Source: Zonotrichia leucophrys gambelii (lineage: Eukaryota > Chordata > Aves > Passeriformes > Passerellidae). Taken from it: a DNA stretch of 64,000 nt. The stretch lies in NCBI RefSeq assembly GCF_028769735.1, contig NC_088171.1, positions 79,908,716-79,972,715 on the forward strand. Reading direction: 5' to 3'. The notes beneath the pieces are model-generated. The model was not told the DNA's origin. It saw nothing but the letters and a program-made list of their open reading frames with translations, and did not search any database. Shown in pieces: positions 39,731-52,081 of this stretch. How positions within the stretch are numbered: position 1 is the first letter of the stretch; each line of letters begins with the position of its first letter. Both the position numbers and the translations under genes were made by a program.

Positions 39731-39824
39731 TTTTTGTTTGTTTTGTGTTTTGTTGTTGGTGGTGGTGTTTTGGGGGGGGTTGGGTTTTTTTTTGTTTGGT
39801 TTGTTTTTGTTTTTGTTTTTTTTA
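39731..39824 (+). repeat. T/G-rich tract with G-runs
   Basis: Almost pure T and G over about 95 bases, including GTTGTTGGTGGTGGTG, an eight-G run and GGG. It lies just beyond the 3' side of the antisense CR1 endonuclease relic. Similar tracts recur in the window in both orientations. Confidence 0.9.
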
Positions 39825-39954
39825 AGAGAGTATTAATGTATTAGAAAAGCCCTTCTTGTTTTCCTAAACAACAACAAAAAAAAATTAGCCAGTTTCAACT
39901 GTAGTTGAACTTTGGCCTTTTTTTTGTCTTCTGTCTGCATATATGAAGCACAGC

Positions 39955-40935
39955 TTGGTGCTTTTCCTGCAAAGCTTGACCTCGCTTGCAGAGATCATAC
40001 AGTTTCTTTTACTGCTGATCTCCACATTCAGCCAAATTGGTCTTCTTTCCTACTTAGGACACCAGGGAATTACTGGCTCATGTGATTCTCAAAGCTTGTT
40101 TTGTGATATTGACCAACATTTGAGGATCCTAAGCACTCAAATGCAGATTCCCAGAGTACTCTGCTATAAAGCTCTCTGAATAGCTTAAGATTTGCTCTCA
40201 TGAAGTCCAAGACAGTAATTATTTTGTCTTTTTTTCTCATTACCCTGAAGATTTTAGACTCAAGTGTTTCATGATCACTGTGGCTAAGACAGACGGCTAC
40301 CATCACATACCTCCTTATTCTCAGGCAGAAAATCTCAGAGGGCATCTTTTCTAGCTGGTACTTCAATTACCTCAGACAAGAAATTATCTGCTACAAGCCT
40401 GAAATGTTTCCAAGGCCTGTTTATCAAAGCAGTGTGATATTTCCAGTTGTGTCTGGGAAGTTAAAATGTCACACAGGGACAAGAGCTGCTGATCCTGAAA
40501 TTTCTCCAGACTAGCTGTAAAATAACTCATCAGTGCTTACATCCTGACTGATCAGTATTAAACATCCCCTACCCCTTCTCCTTTGGTCTCCATCCCTCTA
40601 ATATTTACCCAGAGTCTCTCAACCACATCAGTGATAACTGTAAGAAATCTAAAATCAAACCTGTCCCTTACATAGAGTACAACACCTCTAACTCACCTGC
40701 CCTGCCCACCCCTCCATCCCAGCACTCCTGCTGTGAGACTCATGACACCAAATTTCACCACTACCAGTATCATACCTTTTTTGTACATATGTAAACACCC
40801 AGACCAGGATTACAGCTGAGATGAAATTTTCTTGATTTTCTGACAGAGCTCTGAGGAAAGCCCTAAGAGGAAGAACAAAGCATATCCAAATATACATTCC
40901 ATAAAAACAATTGAGACTGAAGTTCTCTGTCATAT
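39955..40935 (-). pseudogene. CR1 ORF2 relic: endonuclease (EEP) region, antisense
   Basis: A decayed piece of CR1 ORF2 on the minus strand. It corresponds to the apurinic-type endonuclease domain that nicks target DNA. In the minus-strand translation of 40070-40366 I see SHSDHETLESKIF followed by LDFMRANLKLFREL. These match the CR1 pattern of a catalytic SDH with an acidic/hydrophobic tail, followed by LDF-RAN-LF. Further upstream on the minus strand, near 40600-40620, a VERLWV-like stretch matches the ESLWV segment early in the CR1 domain, and the order is right. Stops and frameshifts are many and no function is expected. Most CR1 copies keep only the 3' end. This one has the 5' part, and I see no reverse-transcriptase part next to it. 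Confidence 0.75.
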
Positions 40936-41045
40936 TTTGGGGTTTTTTCCCTCCTGCCTATAATACAGGCATGACTACAGTTTTCTAAGTATTCCTTTTT
41001 TAGCACCAATTGTTCATTTTGTCAGATATTTCAACTTAAAAATGA

Positions 41046-41064
41046 TTAGACTTTTAAAGTCTAA
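41046..41064. repeat. 19-bp near-perfect palindrome
   Basis: TTAGACTTT and AAAGTCTAA are exact inverted 9-mers around a single T. The element is isolated and has no visible context. Confidence 0.8.
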
Positions 41065-42557
41065 GAGCCCCAAGTGTTTTAATGAAAACTTTAGCTATTC
41101 AGTTTTCACTTGCATGAAGTGAATTATATATTCCTTGAATTAGTTTCTTATCAATTTTTATTTTCTACAATTTTTTTCTTCCTACAATTTTTAAATTAAG
41201 ATATGATTGAAATTACTCTATGAAGTATCCAACTGTTTCTGTATTGAGAAAGAGGTTTTTTATTCTTACCTATAGTATTTTTGCTCTATTTACTTTTCTC
41301 AAATTTCTTCAGCTTCCAGTAACTGAATTTAGACTGTGAATGTTGAACAACTGCCAATTGCATTAAGCAGAAAAATTTTAAAAATTCTCAAAACCATCAT
41401 AGTGCTGATACAGTCTTGACAGATTCACTCCAGCAAAAGGAGTAGAAGTCTATCAATATATTAAAACAATCTTGATTGAATGAATGACAGTTAGTACCTG
41501 CTGTACAGCTAAAAATAACACAACAAGAAAGGCAAGGGAGAAAAAAGAACATTTGAGTTTTACCCTGAGAGAGTTCCTTAAAAGCCTGATTGCTGGGAAA
41601 AGTGGTGAGTGCTGTGAATGCATTTTGTGAATCTGCCTCTGACCTTCAGTAGAAAAGAAGGCTTTGGAATAATACTCCTAATACAGAAGTTTTAAGATAG
41701 CTGATGCTACCCCTTCACCCAACCCAGAAAATGTATCACCCAGTTTTCTAATAAACTATGAGTCTCTTGTCACTAAATTATATAATATCAGAGGAGATCA
41801 CATCATAGCCACACGCATAGATTGTGTAAAGAGTGGGGTTAAAAGTTTAACTACCCTGGGCATTGAAAGGGGAACTATCTTACTATTTATTAAGTCTAAT
41901 TGCACAACAGATAATTCCTTTTGTTCTGGTGAAAGTTCAGATGGAATACTTTTTTTTTTCTTATAAAAACTTCAAAAAACCCTTTGCATATTTCCTAAAA
42001 CTCACAGGTACAACTTTTAGCATTCTATCATCCCTAGTAAAAGGCTTTGTACTGACCTGATGGTGTAAAGTTGCAGGACATGATCAGGTCTATGCTGTCC
42101 AGAGCCAGTTTTAAGATGCTTTAATGGTGCTTAAATGATCAAAGGACTCTCATCTTGCCTGCTTCAGTTTAGGTCTGTAGATACTTCATGGGGTAAGGTT
42201 TGCTTTAGGTTGCATAACAAAGGGTAAGTTGCATTACTCTGGGTACAGTATTACACAGAGGTATTGAACTTCATCTGGAAGTCAAAGACAAGGAAGCAGA
42301 ATAAATTAGATAACATAAGAAATAAATCCAAACAAATGCAACATTGAAGAGGGGGAATGTCTCATTATGAACCCGACGTATCTTCATGAAAAGGACTTGG
42401 GACAATGATGACTGATTGTAACCCTGCCATCACCCTTATTCTTCTTTGGAAAGACAGATGTTGTCAAGCTTAGGATTCAGAGGGGACAACGGAAAGGTGT
42501 AGAATTCACAGGCAACCCCAACAAGGGAAGAGAGAAATGATGGATCTGACTACATCT

Positions 42558-42630
42558 AATTAATTACTTTATTATACTATTCTTTATTATATTATTCTAT
42601 ACTATATTACACTATATTACATTACATCTA
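42558..42630. repeat. AT-rich imperfect repeat (TATTACACTA type)
   Basis: Reiterated short strings such as TTATTATA, CTATATTACA and CTATTCTTTA make up about 70 bases, an imperfect AT-rich microsatellite. Confidence 0.7.
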
Positions 42631-44314
42631 AACTGAATCTGAGAAGCACTCAACTCTGCACACAACTGCACAGAATCTCGGACTATCAGCCAACAGTCCT
42701 GACACACACACACACTTGGCCCTGATAGGTCAAGGAAACAAAACAGCATCACCTTCAGTAAACAATCTCCATATTCCATTCTACAGGCACAGCAAATGAT
42801 ATAAGAATTGTGTTTCTCTTTCTCTGAGGCTCAGAGAATGTGAAACCCAGAAATTTTCTTGGAAAGAATTTTGCCAAATTCTTGCTTTTCTCTGTGAAGA
42901 GAAATATGGCGACAGAAAGGCAGTAAAAAAACTGGGGGAAAAGGGGCAAATAATAAAACTGTACCTAAACCAATTGTACATTTATAATTCAGGAGGCTTT
43001 TCTGTACAAATTTGGACCATGCTCAAATTATTGTACTGAGATTTGTATCAACTATTGTATTATGATAAGGGTGTTGAAATTTTAATTGAACTAAGAGAAA
43101 TTTTTTTGTTTGATTTACAATGTGTGGAGTTTCTTTGCCCATTTCAGGATTTTGGGAAATTTTTCTGGAAATTGAAATTGAAATTCATTCGTGTGCAAAT
43201 GAAACACTAAAAATGTCATGTAGTTCATCTGATATTATTTATGTGGCCAGTGAGGGTCATATGCCATTATGTACAACATCCTGGAATACCAAATATGTAA
43301 AGTAATTGCTCTACTTGCTATATACTAGTCAATAGTAATACATAAGTCTGCAAGAGCATTGAATTTTTTTAATAAAGCTTTCTAAGGATGGGAAAGCTTG
43401 TTGTAATGTGGAGGGGAAAAAAATTAGTACCCAAAATCATACATTCTAATTTTATGGTACCATTGTAGATTAAAGAAGAATAAGATTCTTTCACAGGTCT
43501 TGCACAATACAGAGTGCAAGATATTACAATCATCTGGAAATCATGCAATGCTTGATTTAGCTGTGGGAAAACTATATGAAAGACAAAAATATCTATAGTG
43601 GAAACATTGTTCATAACCTTAATTTAACATGTCAGGAGTCAAAAATATTTAACAAAATCTTAAGAATCTTTTCAGCATTTTTATGATTTAGTGTTGTCAC
43701 TAGTCTCACCATCAAACTCAAGAGTTTGCAAAGATAATTTTTAGGTGTTTTCAAGTCTAGCCTTAAGTGTTATGTGGCTACAGTTCCAACATCTTAGACT
43801 TGGAGAAACAGTGAAGACTGCATTGCTACTTTGACCTTTTCAGCTTTCTGTGATTCGGACAACCACCTCTGTTCTTTACAATTGCATGACCCTGTGAGTA
43901 ACAGCAAAAATCTCAAAAAGGTCAAGTCAGCATAGCTACGTTCAGTTTGACAGAATAGGCTAGGCATTCAAACCTATATAGAATTGCTACCATAAAAACA
44001 TCTGAAAGAAACTCTGACTACAAGTAGCATCACAATACGTCCCCTGGAGTGTTAAACAAGTTTTGGTAGGAAACAAAAAAAAATTTCAAGCCCTAGTAAG
44101 TGATTTGCATTTCCACAGAGAGCCTGTGGTGCTGACCCAGGTAGTGGAATTGTGCCCATGTGTTACACTTTTATAAACGGTTCTTCACCCTGCAAAGTCT
44201 TCCTGAATAATAAATGGAGAGAGTAAGTTATAAAAAAATATTGAACACAGTGTAATAAAATAGCTTTTGAATGAATTTATGTTATGCTGAGATCCAAGCA
44301 TAGATATCGTAGTA

Positions 44315-44316
<2 letters not shown>

Positions 44317-44352
<36 letters not shown>
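44317..44352. repeat. (TA)18 microsatellite
   Basis: Thirty-six bases of uninterrupted TA. It is likely length-polymorphic and can extrude a cruciform. Confidence 0.95.
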
Positions 44353-44353
<1 letters not shown>

Positions 44354-44383
44354 TATTAAGTCTATTCTTAGACATTGAATTTA

Positions 44384-44490
44384 TTTCTTTTTTTTCTTTT
44401 TTTTCTTTTTTTCTTTTTTTCTTTTTTTCTTTTTTTTCTTTTTTTCTTTTTAATGCATCTGCCCTTTTTTCTTTTTAATGGATCTGAACT
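44384..44490. repeat. Poly(T)-C tract with duplicated 25-bp end
   Basis: Runs of 6-9 T separated by single C residues extend for about 70 bases. A unit of roughly 25 bases containing CTTTTTAATG is then repeated (about 44441-44465 and 44466-44490). The tract is pure pyrimidine on this strand. Confidence 0.88.
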
Positions 44491-47400
44491 CTAAATGAGA
44501 GCATACATATGAAGATCCTTATTCTTCGATATAATGCACTACAAATATATGTTTAGTCCAGAAGTAAAAACACAGATACTCCGATTAGTGAAATGTGACT
44601 AATACAACTAATACAAAAACACCTTTGTTTAAGAGTCTGACAAAATTTGAATATCAGTGCTAGAAACTAAGGCTGAAGAAGCTTTACCAACACATTTATT
44701 ATTCTTGCTACCCATAATGTCTATGTGGATCTTATGGGTCCTAAAGACAAATCAGCTGCTATATGAATTTCTTTTTATTTAATGATTGGAGGCAGGAGAG
44801 ATACAGCTGGTATCTGAGTCAAAGAATGAGCCTGAACTTTGCCTAAGGATGATTTTCCATGAGAGGAGTCTTTCAAACTACCTCAAATTTTTTCTGGGGG
44901 ACTAAAACAACATGGATAAGAATGTGAAGTGTTGAAGTAGAATATGCATTTCTTCCTGGTTCCATCTTAGCACAAATATGAGGCAATGCTAGTTGTTATC
45001 TGCATCAAGTCCCTTAAATCTTTGGACAAGATTTCTTCGGGCAGGACTTTCCAGGTAAATGGAAACTCTGTGCCATGGCAGAGTGTGGAAAGAACTTTTA
45101 TTCCTTTCTGTGGTACTAGTGAGGCCAGGTAAAAAACAATGTAATGTTTTATAGTTACATTTTTTCTCTTTTGCTTCTCAGTGTGGAGCATAATTATCAT
45201 AGTAATGGTTGATGCAAAGGATTTAAGAATAAAACTTTTTCAGCTATACTTCCCTTATTCTGAAGTTTGGCAGCAGCATGGCTTAGGCAATAGGAGATTT
45301 CTCAGGGTGCCATTTTGGAAGAAATGTGTACCAGTGCTTTCCTTCAATTACATCTTTAAGTACATGGGCTCAGATCCTGGAGAAATAGCCCAACGAAACC
45401 TTTAACATAGCACATTGAACCCAGAGATGTGGGCTAAAAGTAGAATTCAGAGACTTTTTAAATCAAGTATAAACAGGCTTTTATGCTAGGTGTTGCAAGT
45501 TCTAGTTAACAAAGCTGAGTGGCCCTCTTTCTAGCGTGCAAGCTTTTTGTCATTAGGCATTCTCTTACTTCTTAAAGGCATCCTTATTAGATATTAATGC
45601 TGGTGCGTGTTTGTTTGTCTGTTTTCACTTATGGTACATCTATTATATGTTCTGTTTTGTTAAAAATGTATGGCTAACCAACAGAGAAAAGTGCTGTCTA
45701 TTTTGATTTCTTGGATTGCACAGATTTCTCTGCAGGGGAGAGACACTAATTTATATATGAGGCATCAAGCAAGTACATCTGGGAGAAGTTTCTGGAAAGC
45801 AGTGAATAAAGAAAGAGGGGGAAAAAAAAAGCTCCCACGGCAACAGAAGAATAGAGCAAGAACAAGAAGCAGACACAAAGAAAGAGCTGTGAGCCTAACA
45901 GATGCACAAGACTAGGCTTTTAAAAACTCTCCAGGGGCAAGCACTTGAAAGTTTATTTCTAATATTTACAAGATGGATAGTAGTGTTCCATCAATTATGG
46001 CATTAAAAAGAAGAAACTTCTGTTCAGCAGATGTTTCTGCTCTTGATACTCGAAGAAAATAAAATCAATGCTTCACATTACTGCAAACTAATTAAATGTA
46101 AAATTAGAACACAGTTAGGTTTAAGACTGAACTAAGGAGTAGCTAATCTAGAAGACAACTGAGGCTTTTAAAACTAAAAACTTCTATGACTTGGAAAAAA
46201 CACCATGTTGAACTGCTGGCCTCTCAGAGTCATGTCCAATGGTATGTTAATGGTAACATATCCTTGAAAAAACTCCAACAGCAGAATTTCTCTCAGCCTT
46301 GTGAGAATTGATGTTTTCATAGTTTCTGTAAATGGTCCCTTTAGAGAATAATTTATCCTACCATGTTCTTCAGGAAGTAATGTATTACTTAAAGCATTTA
46401 GCATTTAGAAACTTGAACCAGTTTTCCTGTACAAGGACTTGCATGTTTGTAATTCCTTTTTACTGAAAACAAAGAGAACCATCTTCTAAGAGCATCTGTT
46501 GTGCTGGTCAGTTAAAGTCTGTTGGGAAAATAGAGCATGTTGCAGGATGATAGAAATCAAGCATAAACAGATACATTAAGACTGGACTTTAACAGTTAAG
46601 ATTTAGATATTTGAAGGTTTTAATTTACATATAAAAGTCTTCATTTATCATTAAAATATTAATCAATGGTTTATGGGAGAAAAATTTACCTTTGAAGGGC
46701 CAATTTAGAAATATGTTACTTATTAATAACTGGTAAGATGAAGAATCACAATTTTTACTGCTGAGTAGAAAACTCAGTATAAAATAAAATATCTCCAGCA
46801 TCTTGAAAAAGTTTATTTTCTTTAGCAAAAGATCTCAATAATGCTTTGTCCAAGTTAGTAATTTCCAACAAAACAAAATTAATATATTGGTCCAACGAAT
46901 TCCTGTAGATCCACTCCATTGCCCCACATATGAACACCCACATCTATGACTGCAAATCAGAGAAAGAGTGGATATATTTTGTTTACAAGTTGTCTAAGTT
47001 ATCTCACATAGTCGCTGCTTGTGGGAGTAAACTTCTACACTCGGTGGAAACATACAAGTAACAATGCAGTGTAAGCACTCTGCAAAATTCATGCAGAAAA
47101 ACCCCAAATCTATAGTAAAAGTAAAGTAGTGAACTTCTGAGTCTGACAGGTAACAAAACAGTTTTTATACAGGACTTGATATGATAGAAGTGGAGTGTGG
47201 GCAGAGCTTAAACAGTCTGCATAGTTCTAGACATTCACAATACATACAGTTGAGAGGACAAAAGGGCAAAGCCAGAATATTCTGGGTTGCCAGCCAGAGG
47301 AGATGTTGACCTTTCTGGAGCAGATCTCTGGCTTAAAGTTTAAAAATTCTGGCTTATAAGCAAAAATCTGCTTGGGGATGGGAAGGCTGAAAGCAGCCTC

Positions 47401-48005
47401 AACTGCAGTGACCTTGAGTGAGTAGATTTCAGAATCCGGGCAAGAGAGGGGAGGGCAAAAAGCAAGATCACAACATTGGACTTAAAGAGAACAGATTCTG
47501 GCCTCTTTAAGGATGCACTGGAAATGTCATGTGAGAAAAAACCCTGGAGGGAAGAAGGATGTAAGGTAACTGTGTAAAATTCAAGGATTGGCTCTTGCAG
47601 GTTCATGAGGAGTGCACTCCAATGAGCAAAAATAAAAACTGCCAGAAGACCTGCATGAATAAGCAAGGAGCTCCTAGCAAAACTCAGACATAGGAAGGAA
47701 TAATACAGAAAGTAGAAGCAGTAAACAATATAGAATATAGAGATTCTGTTTGAGAGACAGAGTTAGGAAAGCCAGCATCCACCTGGGGCTGAATCTGGTG
47801 AAAGACAGCAAAGGTAGAAAGAAAGAATTCTATATATATATAGACAAGTAACAAAAGGAAGACTAGGGAAAGCATGAACAAATTGCTACATGGGTCAAAA
47901 ATCTTGTTGAGCCGAGATACAGGAAAAGCTGATGTACCAAAGGTCTTCCTCACCTCAGGTTTTAGTAGCAGAACCTGCCCTCAGAAATACAAGGACCTAG
48001 AGACA
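44491..48005. other. Non-coding stretch, no gene seen
   Basis: AT-rich sequence. The plus-strand frame at 45670-45915 (81 codons) has a basic, Lys/Arg-rich second half. It is short, starts at a chance ATG and ends in unique AT-rich DNA, so I do not call it. The 108-codon minus-strand frame at 47340-47666 is likewise unsupported. Confidence 0.5.
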
Positions 48006-48222
48006 ACGAGTGACTAACTTGATTAACTTCTATAACTGGCTTGGTAGATGAAAAATTTCCTATACAGAGAAGCTGATGGAGAATGTGCTGGATGAGCAGA
48101 CAATGAGATTAAAAATCTACTTGGACATAGTCTTGGCCAGCCTGCATTGGGTCACTCTGTTTGAGTAGGGATTTTATCAAATGACTTCCAAATGTCCCTG
48201 CAAAACTTAATTATTCTGCACG
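48006..48222 (+). mobile_element. CR1 LINE remnant, sense, internally deleted
   Basis: The 5' part resembles CR1 ORF2 sequence (GACTAACTTGATTAACTTCT and a GTGCTGGATGAGCAGACAAT-like segment). The last part resembles a CR1 3' end: CATTGGGTCACTCTGTTTGA, then a purine-poor linker, then ATGACTTCCAAATGTCCCTG and TTAATTATTCTG. The two parts are closer together than in a full element, suggesting internal deletion. Divergence is high. Confidence 0.6.
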
Positions 48223-48848
48223 CTGTGAGCTGCCTGATGTGAAAACTGAAGACCTCACCTGTGTCTTCTGCTGTGAGCAATGCTGTTGCTCTTCTTCCTT
48301 ATCGTCGTTGTCATCATCATCATCATATTTTTTCAGATGAATCAAAGTGATCAAGAGTCTCAGATTAAAACCAGAAAAAAACCCCAGGTCACTACCTGTC
48401 TGTTTGGACTCCTAAATAAAGAAACTGAGATCTTTCAGCACAGCATATGTTCCCAAAAGCTGCCCTGTAAAAACCAGTAGGTTTTTCCTTGTTTTTTGGG
48501 GTTTTTTTACATTATTCCTTAGAATACTGTTCTAATTCCTGTTGTCAACTACATTCTTCACTCACACATAAATGTGTGTTTTAACTAAAGCATGAAAGAG
48601 TCTTTTGTCATACTGTGACTTCTTGATGGAACTATATTAAGAACCCATGCTGTGTGTGTTTGCAATTAAATATTTATTCTGGCTTAATAGCTCTTATAGC
48701 AGAAAAATTGCTATGATCGCAGAATGATCTGATGGAGATTAGGAGTTTAAAACCGAAATCTGCCATATCAAATCTGGATCAAGAAACCAGCAAGAAGCAG
48801 TTAGGTCAGTTCAGGTAAGGAAATTTACAGTGTTGGATCCACAGATAA

Positions 48849-48916
48849 CATAGAATATAGAATATAGAATATATATATATATATATATACACATACGTAG
48901 AATATATATATATGTA
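48849..48916. repeat. ATAGAAT and (AT)n compound repeat
   Basis: Three copies of ATAGAAT lead into an AT run, a short ACACATACG interruption and a second AT run. Confidence 0.88.
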
Positions 48917-50796
48917 AAAGATATGAGCCAAAGTTGCTAAAAAGTTTTCTTATCGAGATATGTTTAAAATAGGAAAAATTGTAGCTGAGTATTGTGGGGT
49001 CCCTAACCACTGGTGATACTCTCTTCAAAGAGCATGATGCAAGGCAAAGTAAAAAAAACATGCAAATATTCATTTGGAAATAGAAATTATGACTTACTGA
49101 ATTTCTCCTCTTGTAGTTAACTCATTGTTTCATGCCTCTCTGGAGAGGCACACCCAAATAAAGGCTTCTGCTTTGTGTTCAGTCTGGTGGATAATTTCTC
49201 TGCAGAATGTGCCAGTCTGTATCACTTCTCCCTGCAAGAATAATTATTTTGGCCTGAAACTGGACAATGAAATGCGCCATTTTTTCTCCCCCATTTTTCC
49301 TTATTCAAAGCTTCAGGAAGATTCGGTGTCAGCTGTTAGGAAACATGCTGAAACAACAGCTCAATGGCTCAGAGTCCTACTGTGTCCAGAAAGTCATGTG
49401 ATCTCCATTGTGGTTTTTTCAGCTTAGACTTCTCAACAGGTAGAAACTGGATTTTTTTCTGTTTTCCAAGCAAAAGAACTAGGTGTAAACAAAAGCTTTT
49501 AAAAAAGAACATTATCAGTATTTTAATTAAACATTTTTAAAATTTCTTCACAGCTTAACAAATTTGCAATTGAATGCAAATAAGCATATAACTTTTAATA
49601 TTCAGTACTGTCTTTGTAAAACACCATGTTTCTTAAAAAAAAACCAAACAAAGCCAAATTTTTTATTAACTTGAGCAGTGATGACATTCAGAGTGTGAAA
49701 ACTAGTTGAGTTATACTTCCCATTTTGCCCAGAGGAGCCTGGAAAGATGTCTCTTACATGTTTAGCCATCTTTTACAATAAGGTGCAAGAAAAGGTATTG
49801 CTGTAGTGTTAAGTTAAACAAAAGCTCAAAGTGTGTAAAAAAAATTGTACATCTTAAATATCTAACTGCACCTTCACTTTTATATTCTTCATAAAGCTGG
49901 AAAAATCTCATGTCATCCAAGAATCACCAACAATTAAGTAGGCTTAAATTGCTTTTACTTACAAGTATCACTGAAAGGAGAGCTGTTTGACATTTTTTGT
50001 ACATTTGGGTTTTTTATTTTGCTAAGTTTATTTGTGTGTCCTGAACAGAATGAAAACAGTCATAAAATCTGAGTTTAACTTGCCACTGTCACCAGTAAGT
50101 TTTTTCTGCACCAAGAAGACAGACACTATTAATCCTGTATTCTTTCCTGCAATGGTCTCCCAGAAGCCCTTTCATTTGCCAGCAGCACAGAGTTTTTTCT
50201 TGTAGTAGAGAGCAGCCTCTCACTACTGTGTAGTTCAGATCCTCTGTTTCTGTGTGGCAGCATCTTCAATTCATGGTCAAATGACCATTTACCTTGTAAA
50301 TTAAATTTCCACAGTCCATGTGGTTCGCATTATAGCTTATTAGTCAAGAAACAATTATGTCATCGTGTGCACCACTGAGCTAGCACAAACAGAGACACTT
50401 ATACCCATGGGCTCAGAGCCAGCTCATGAAAAGCAATTGTGTGAATAACACAACTGTATTAAAGATTCAGTGCTTTGTGAAGAGCTGGACACCTACCAGC
50501 GGCACCAAAGTGATGAAACGACGTGTGCCGTAAGGAAAAAGCACACACTACTTGAATTGATTGAAAAACGTGGGGGTGAGGGAGGCATACATAGAAGTAA
50601 CCATAATTTTCTTTGTATGTAGGAAATATTCTTATGCTAAACTAATTCTTGTAGAGATTCTTAAATGAAATTCAATCAAGACCTTTATGAGTAAGGAATT
50701 ATGGATATACTTAGAAATTATTTGAAACTTGGTAGTTTTGTCCTGCTCTTTTTCTTTTTTTCAGTATCTACTCTTTCTGCAGCACAAGCTCAAAAA

Positions 50797-51050
50797 ATCC
50801 ATACATATATGTGTATATGTTTAGTCACAGACATACATGTATATGTGCATACATGCACACACACACATATATAAATACATACACCCCACCTTTTCAGACC
50901 CTCCAGGCACAGCAGCATTTGCTTTTTCTTTTTGTCCATCTTACTGACATTCAAGTTACTGTACATATACAATATATATATATATACACCATATATCTAT
51001 ACAGATGGGTATATATTCCTGTGCATGTATTCACCCAGAATATATATGAA
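50797..51050. repeat. Dispersed CA/TA-type microsatellite cluster
   Basis: Several short, interrupted TA, TATG and CACA runs (about 50803-50875, 50964-50987 and 51008-51050) are separated by unique sequence. The overlapping frames on both strands here are low-complexity and not genes. Confidence 0.8.
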
Positions 51051-51398
51051 AATGCATAGCCACACCATGGTAGAGTGAGAAAATGCTGTTTCCTTCTTAC
51101 AAATAAGGTTTAAAACTTTCAGAAAGAACAGTAAAATCATCCAGTATTGGCAATAACTTCAACAAATCTTGAAAATTTACATGGGGATGCCCAAGCTTGA
51201 CAGAGGAGACACACAGACAAATAAAATTTGTTCCTAAACCACATACTCAAAGATCCTGAAAATGTAGCTGTTCCTGGCCTTCCCATAGCAGAAAAATCAC
51301 TTTACAAATTTCAAGATTAGTAAGATATCTCTGGGCCTGGTAGAGAAATGCCTAAGTGATCCCCTTAGTCAAGAATCAACCCCAGTTACAATTGATTG

Positions 51399-51404
51399 AG
51401 TTTT
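51399..51404. repeat. Target-site duplication, left copy (AGTTTT)
   Basis: Exact match to the 6 bases immediately after the LTR (52082-52087). It fixes the insertion borders. Confidence 0.8.
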
Positions 51405-51801
51405 TGTGGTAGTGTGTTGTTAAGTTTCTTGTGTTATTCCCCCAATTTATGTATTGTTCTCCCCTATTATGTGTAAAATGGTTTCGTTCCCCCAGTTTTT
51501 CCCGCCACTGCTAGCCTGTCAGCTAAGTTGCTATAGTAACCTCGCTATTCATAGTTGCCAATATGTAATTGCTCCTCCCCTGGTTTCCCTTATAAGTGAA
51601 AGTTGTTTCCTCCCTGTCCAGTCAATCACTCCCTTCCTCCTCCCAGGTTTCGAGAACCTTCTCCTCTCTGGAGATGGTGGTTGGCTGGGGTCCCAGGACA
51701 CCTCCTTTACCTTTTGATTATTAGTCTCCATGGAGTGTCAGTTCTGTGAAGTTCATCCCCTCACCTTTCCCGATTGGCTTCGCCTGTACCCACCCCCCTC
51801 C

Positions 51802-51809
51802 TTTATAAT
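51802..51809 (+). promoter_or_regulatory. LTR TATA box (probable)
   Basis: TTTATAAT lies about 75 bases before the LTR's AATAAA, as expected for the U3/R promoter of a retroviral LTR. Confidence 0.5.
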
Positions 51810-51882
51810 CCTGTTTTCACCCCCTATGAAAAAAAACTTTTTCCCGGTTGGTTTCCCCGTGTTTAGACCCCGCATCACCTTG

Positions 51883-51888
51883 AATAAA
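51883..51888 (+). terminator. LTR polyadenylation signal AATAAA
   Basis: A canonical hexamer in the expected R region of this LTR, within a GAATAAACC context similar to the signal of the other solo LTR near 60407. Confidence 0.6.
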
Positions 51889-52081
51889 CCGATGTTTAAC
51901 CCCTGGGAAATGGTCAGCTCCGTTCCTCTCCTATACCAGCGGTGTACGCCAGTCCGCAGCCAGCACAGCCCGAGGCCATCAGACGCCGAAGGGTGCTGGC
52001 CAGGAATTGCAGAGGGGCGTCGGCCTTTCCCCCTCAGCTAGTCGGACTCTAAACTTCAGGCCACATATGCTCTCCTCTGCA

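Larger units (their letters stand above)
40936..44316. other. Non-coding stretch, no gene seen
   Basis: AT-rich unique sequence with an AT-rich imperfect repeat at about 42558-42630 and a 19-bp near-palindrome at 41046-41064. Open frames are short and unrecognised. Confidence 0.55.
48223..51404. other. Non-coding stretch, no gene seen
   Basis: AT-rich sequence with TA and CA/TA repeats listed separately. A plus-strand frame at 49125-49427 (100 codons) shows no domain I recognise. An octamer-like ATGCAAAT occurs at 49574-49581, but a single such motif is expected by chance. Confidence 0.55.
51405..52081 (+). mobile_element. Solo LTR of endogenous retrovirus, sense, with TSD
   Basis: A 677-base LTR that begins TGTGGTAG and ends CTCTGCA, so it has the canonical TG...CA ends. 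An exact 6-base direct repeat AGTTTT lies on both sides (51399-51404 and 52082-52087), the size typical of class II (ERVK-like/alpharetroviral) integration. Inside are a TATA-like TTTATAAT (51802-51809) and a poly-A signal AATAAA (51883-51888), followed by a GC-richer R/U5 part. No gag, pol or env sequence borders it, so it is a solo LTR left by LTR-LTR recombination. The intact ends and retained CpGs suggest a fairly young insertion. The open frames inside are not genes. Confidence 0.88.

Noticed and set aside
44284..44478. Frame encoding Tyr-Ile and Phe-Ser repeats
   Set aside because: It is a direct translation of the TA microsatellite and the T/C tract.
45670..45915. 81-codon frame with a Lys/Arg-rich second half
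   Set aside because: The basic composition comes from an A-rich, purine-rich stretch. There is no motif, conservation evidence or exon border.
49574..49581. Octamer-type site ATGCAAAT
   Set aside because: One 8-base match in 64 kb of AT-rich DNA is expected by chance, with no promoter or clustered motifs around it.
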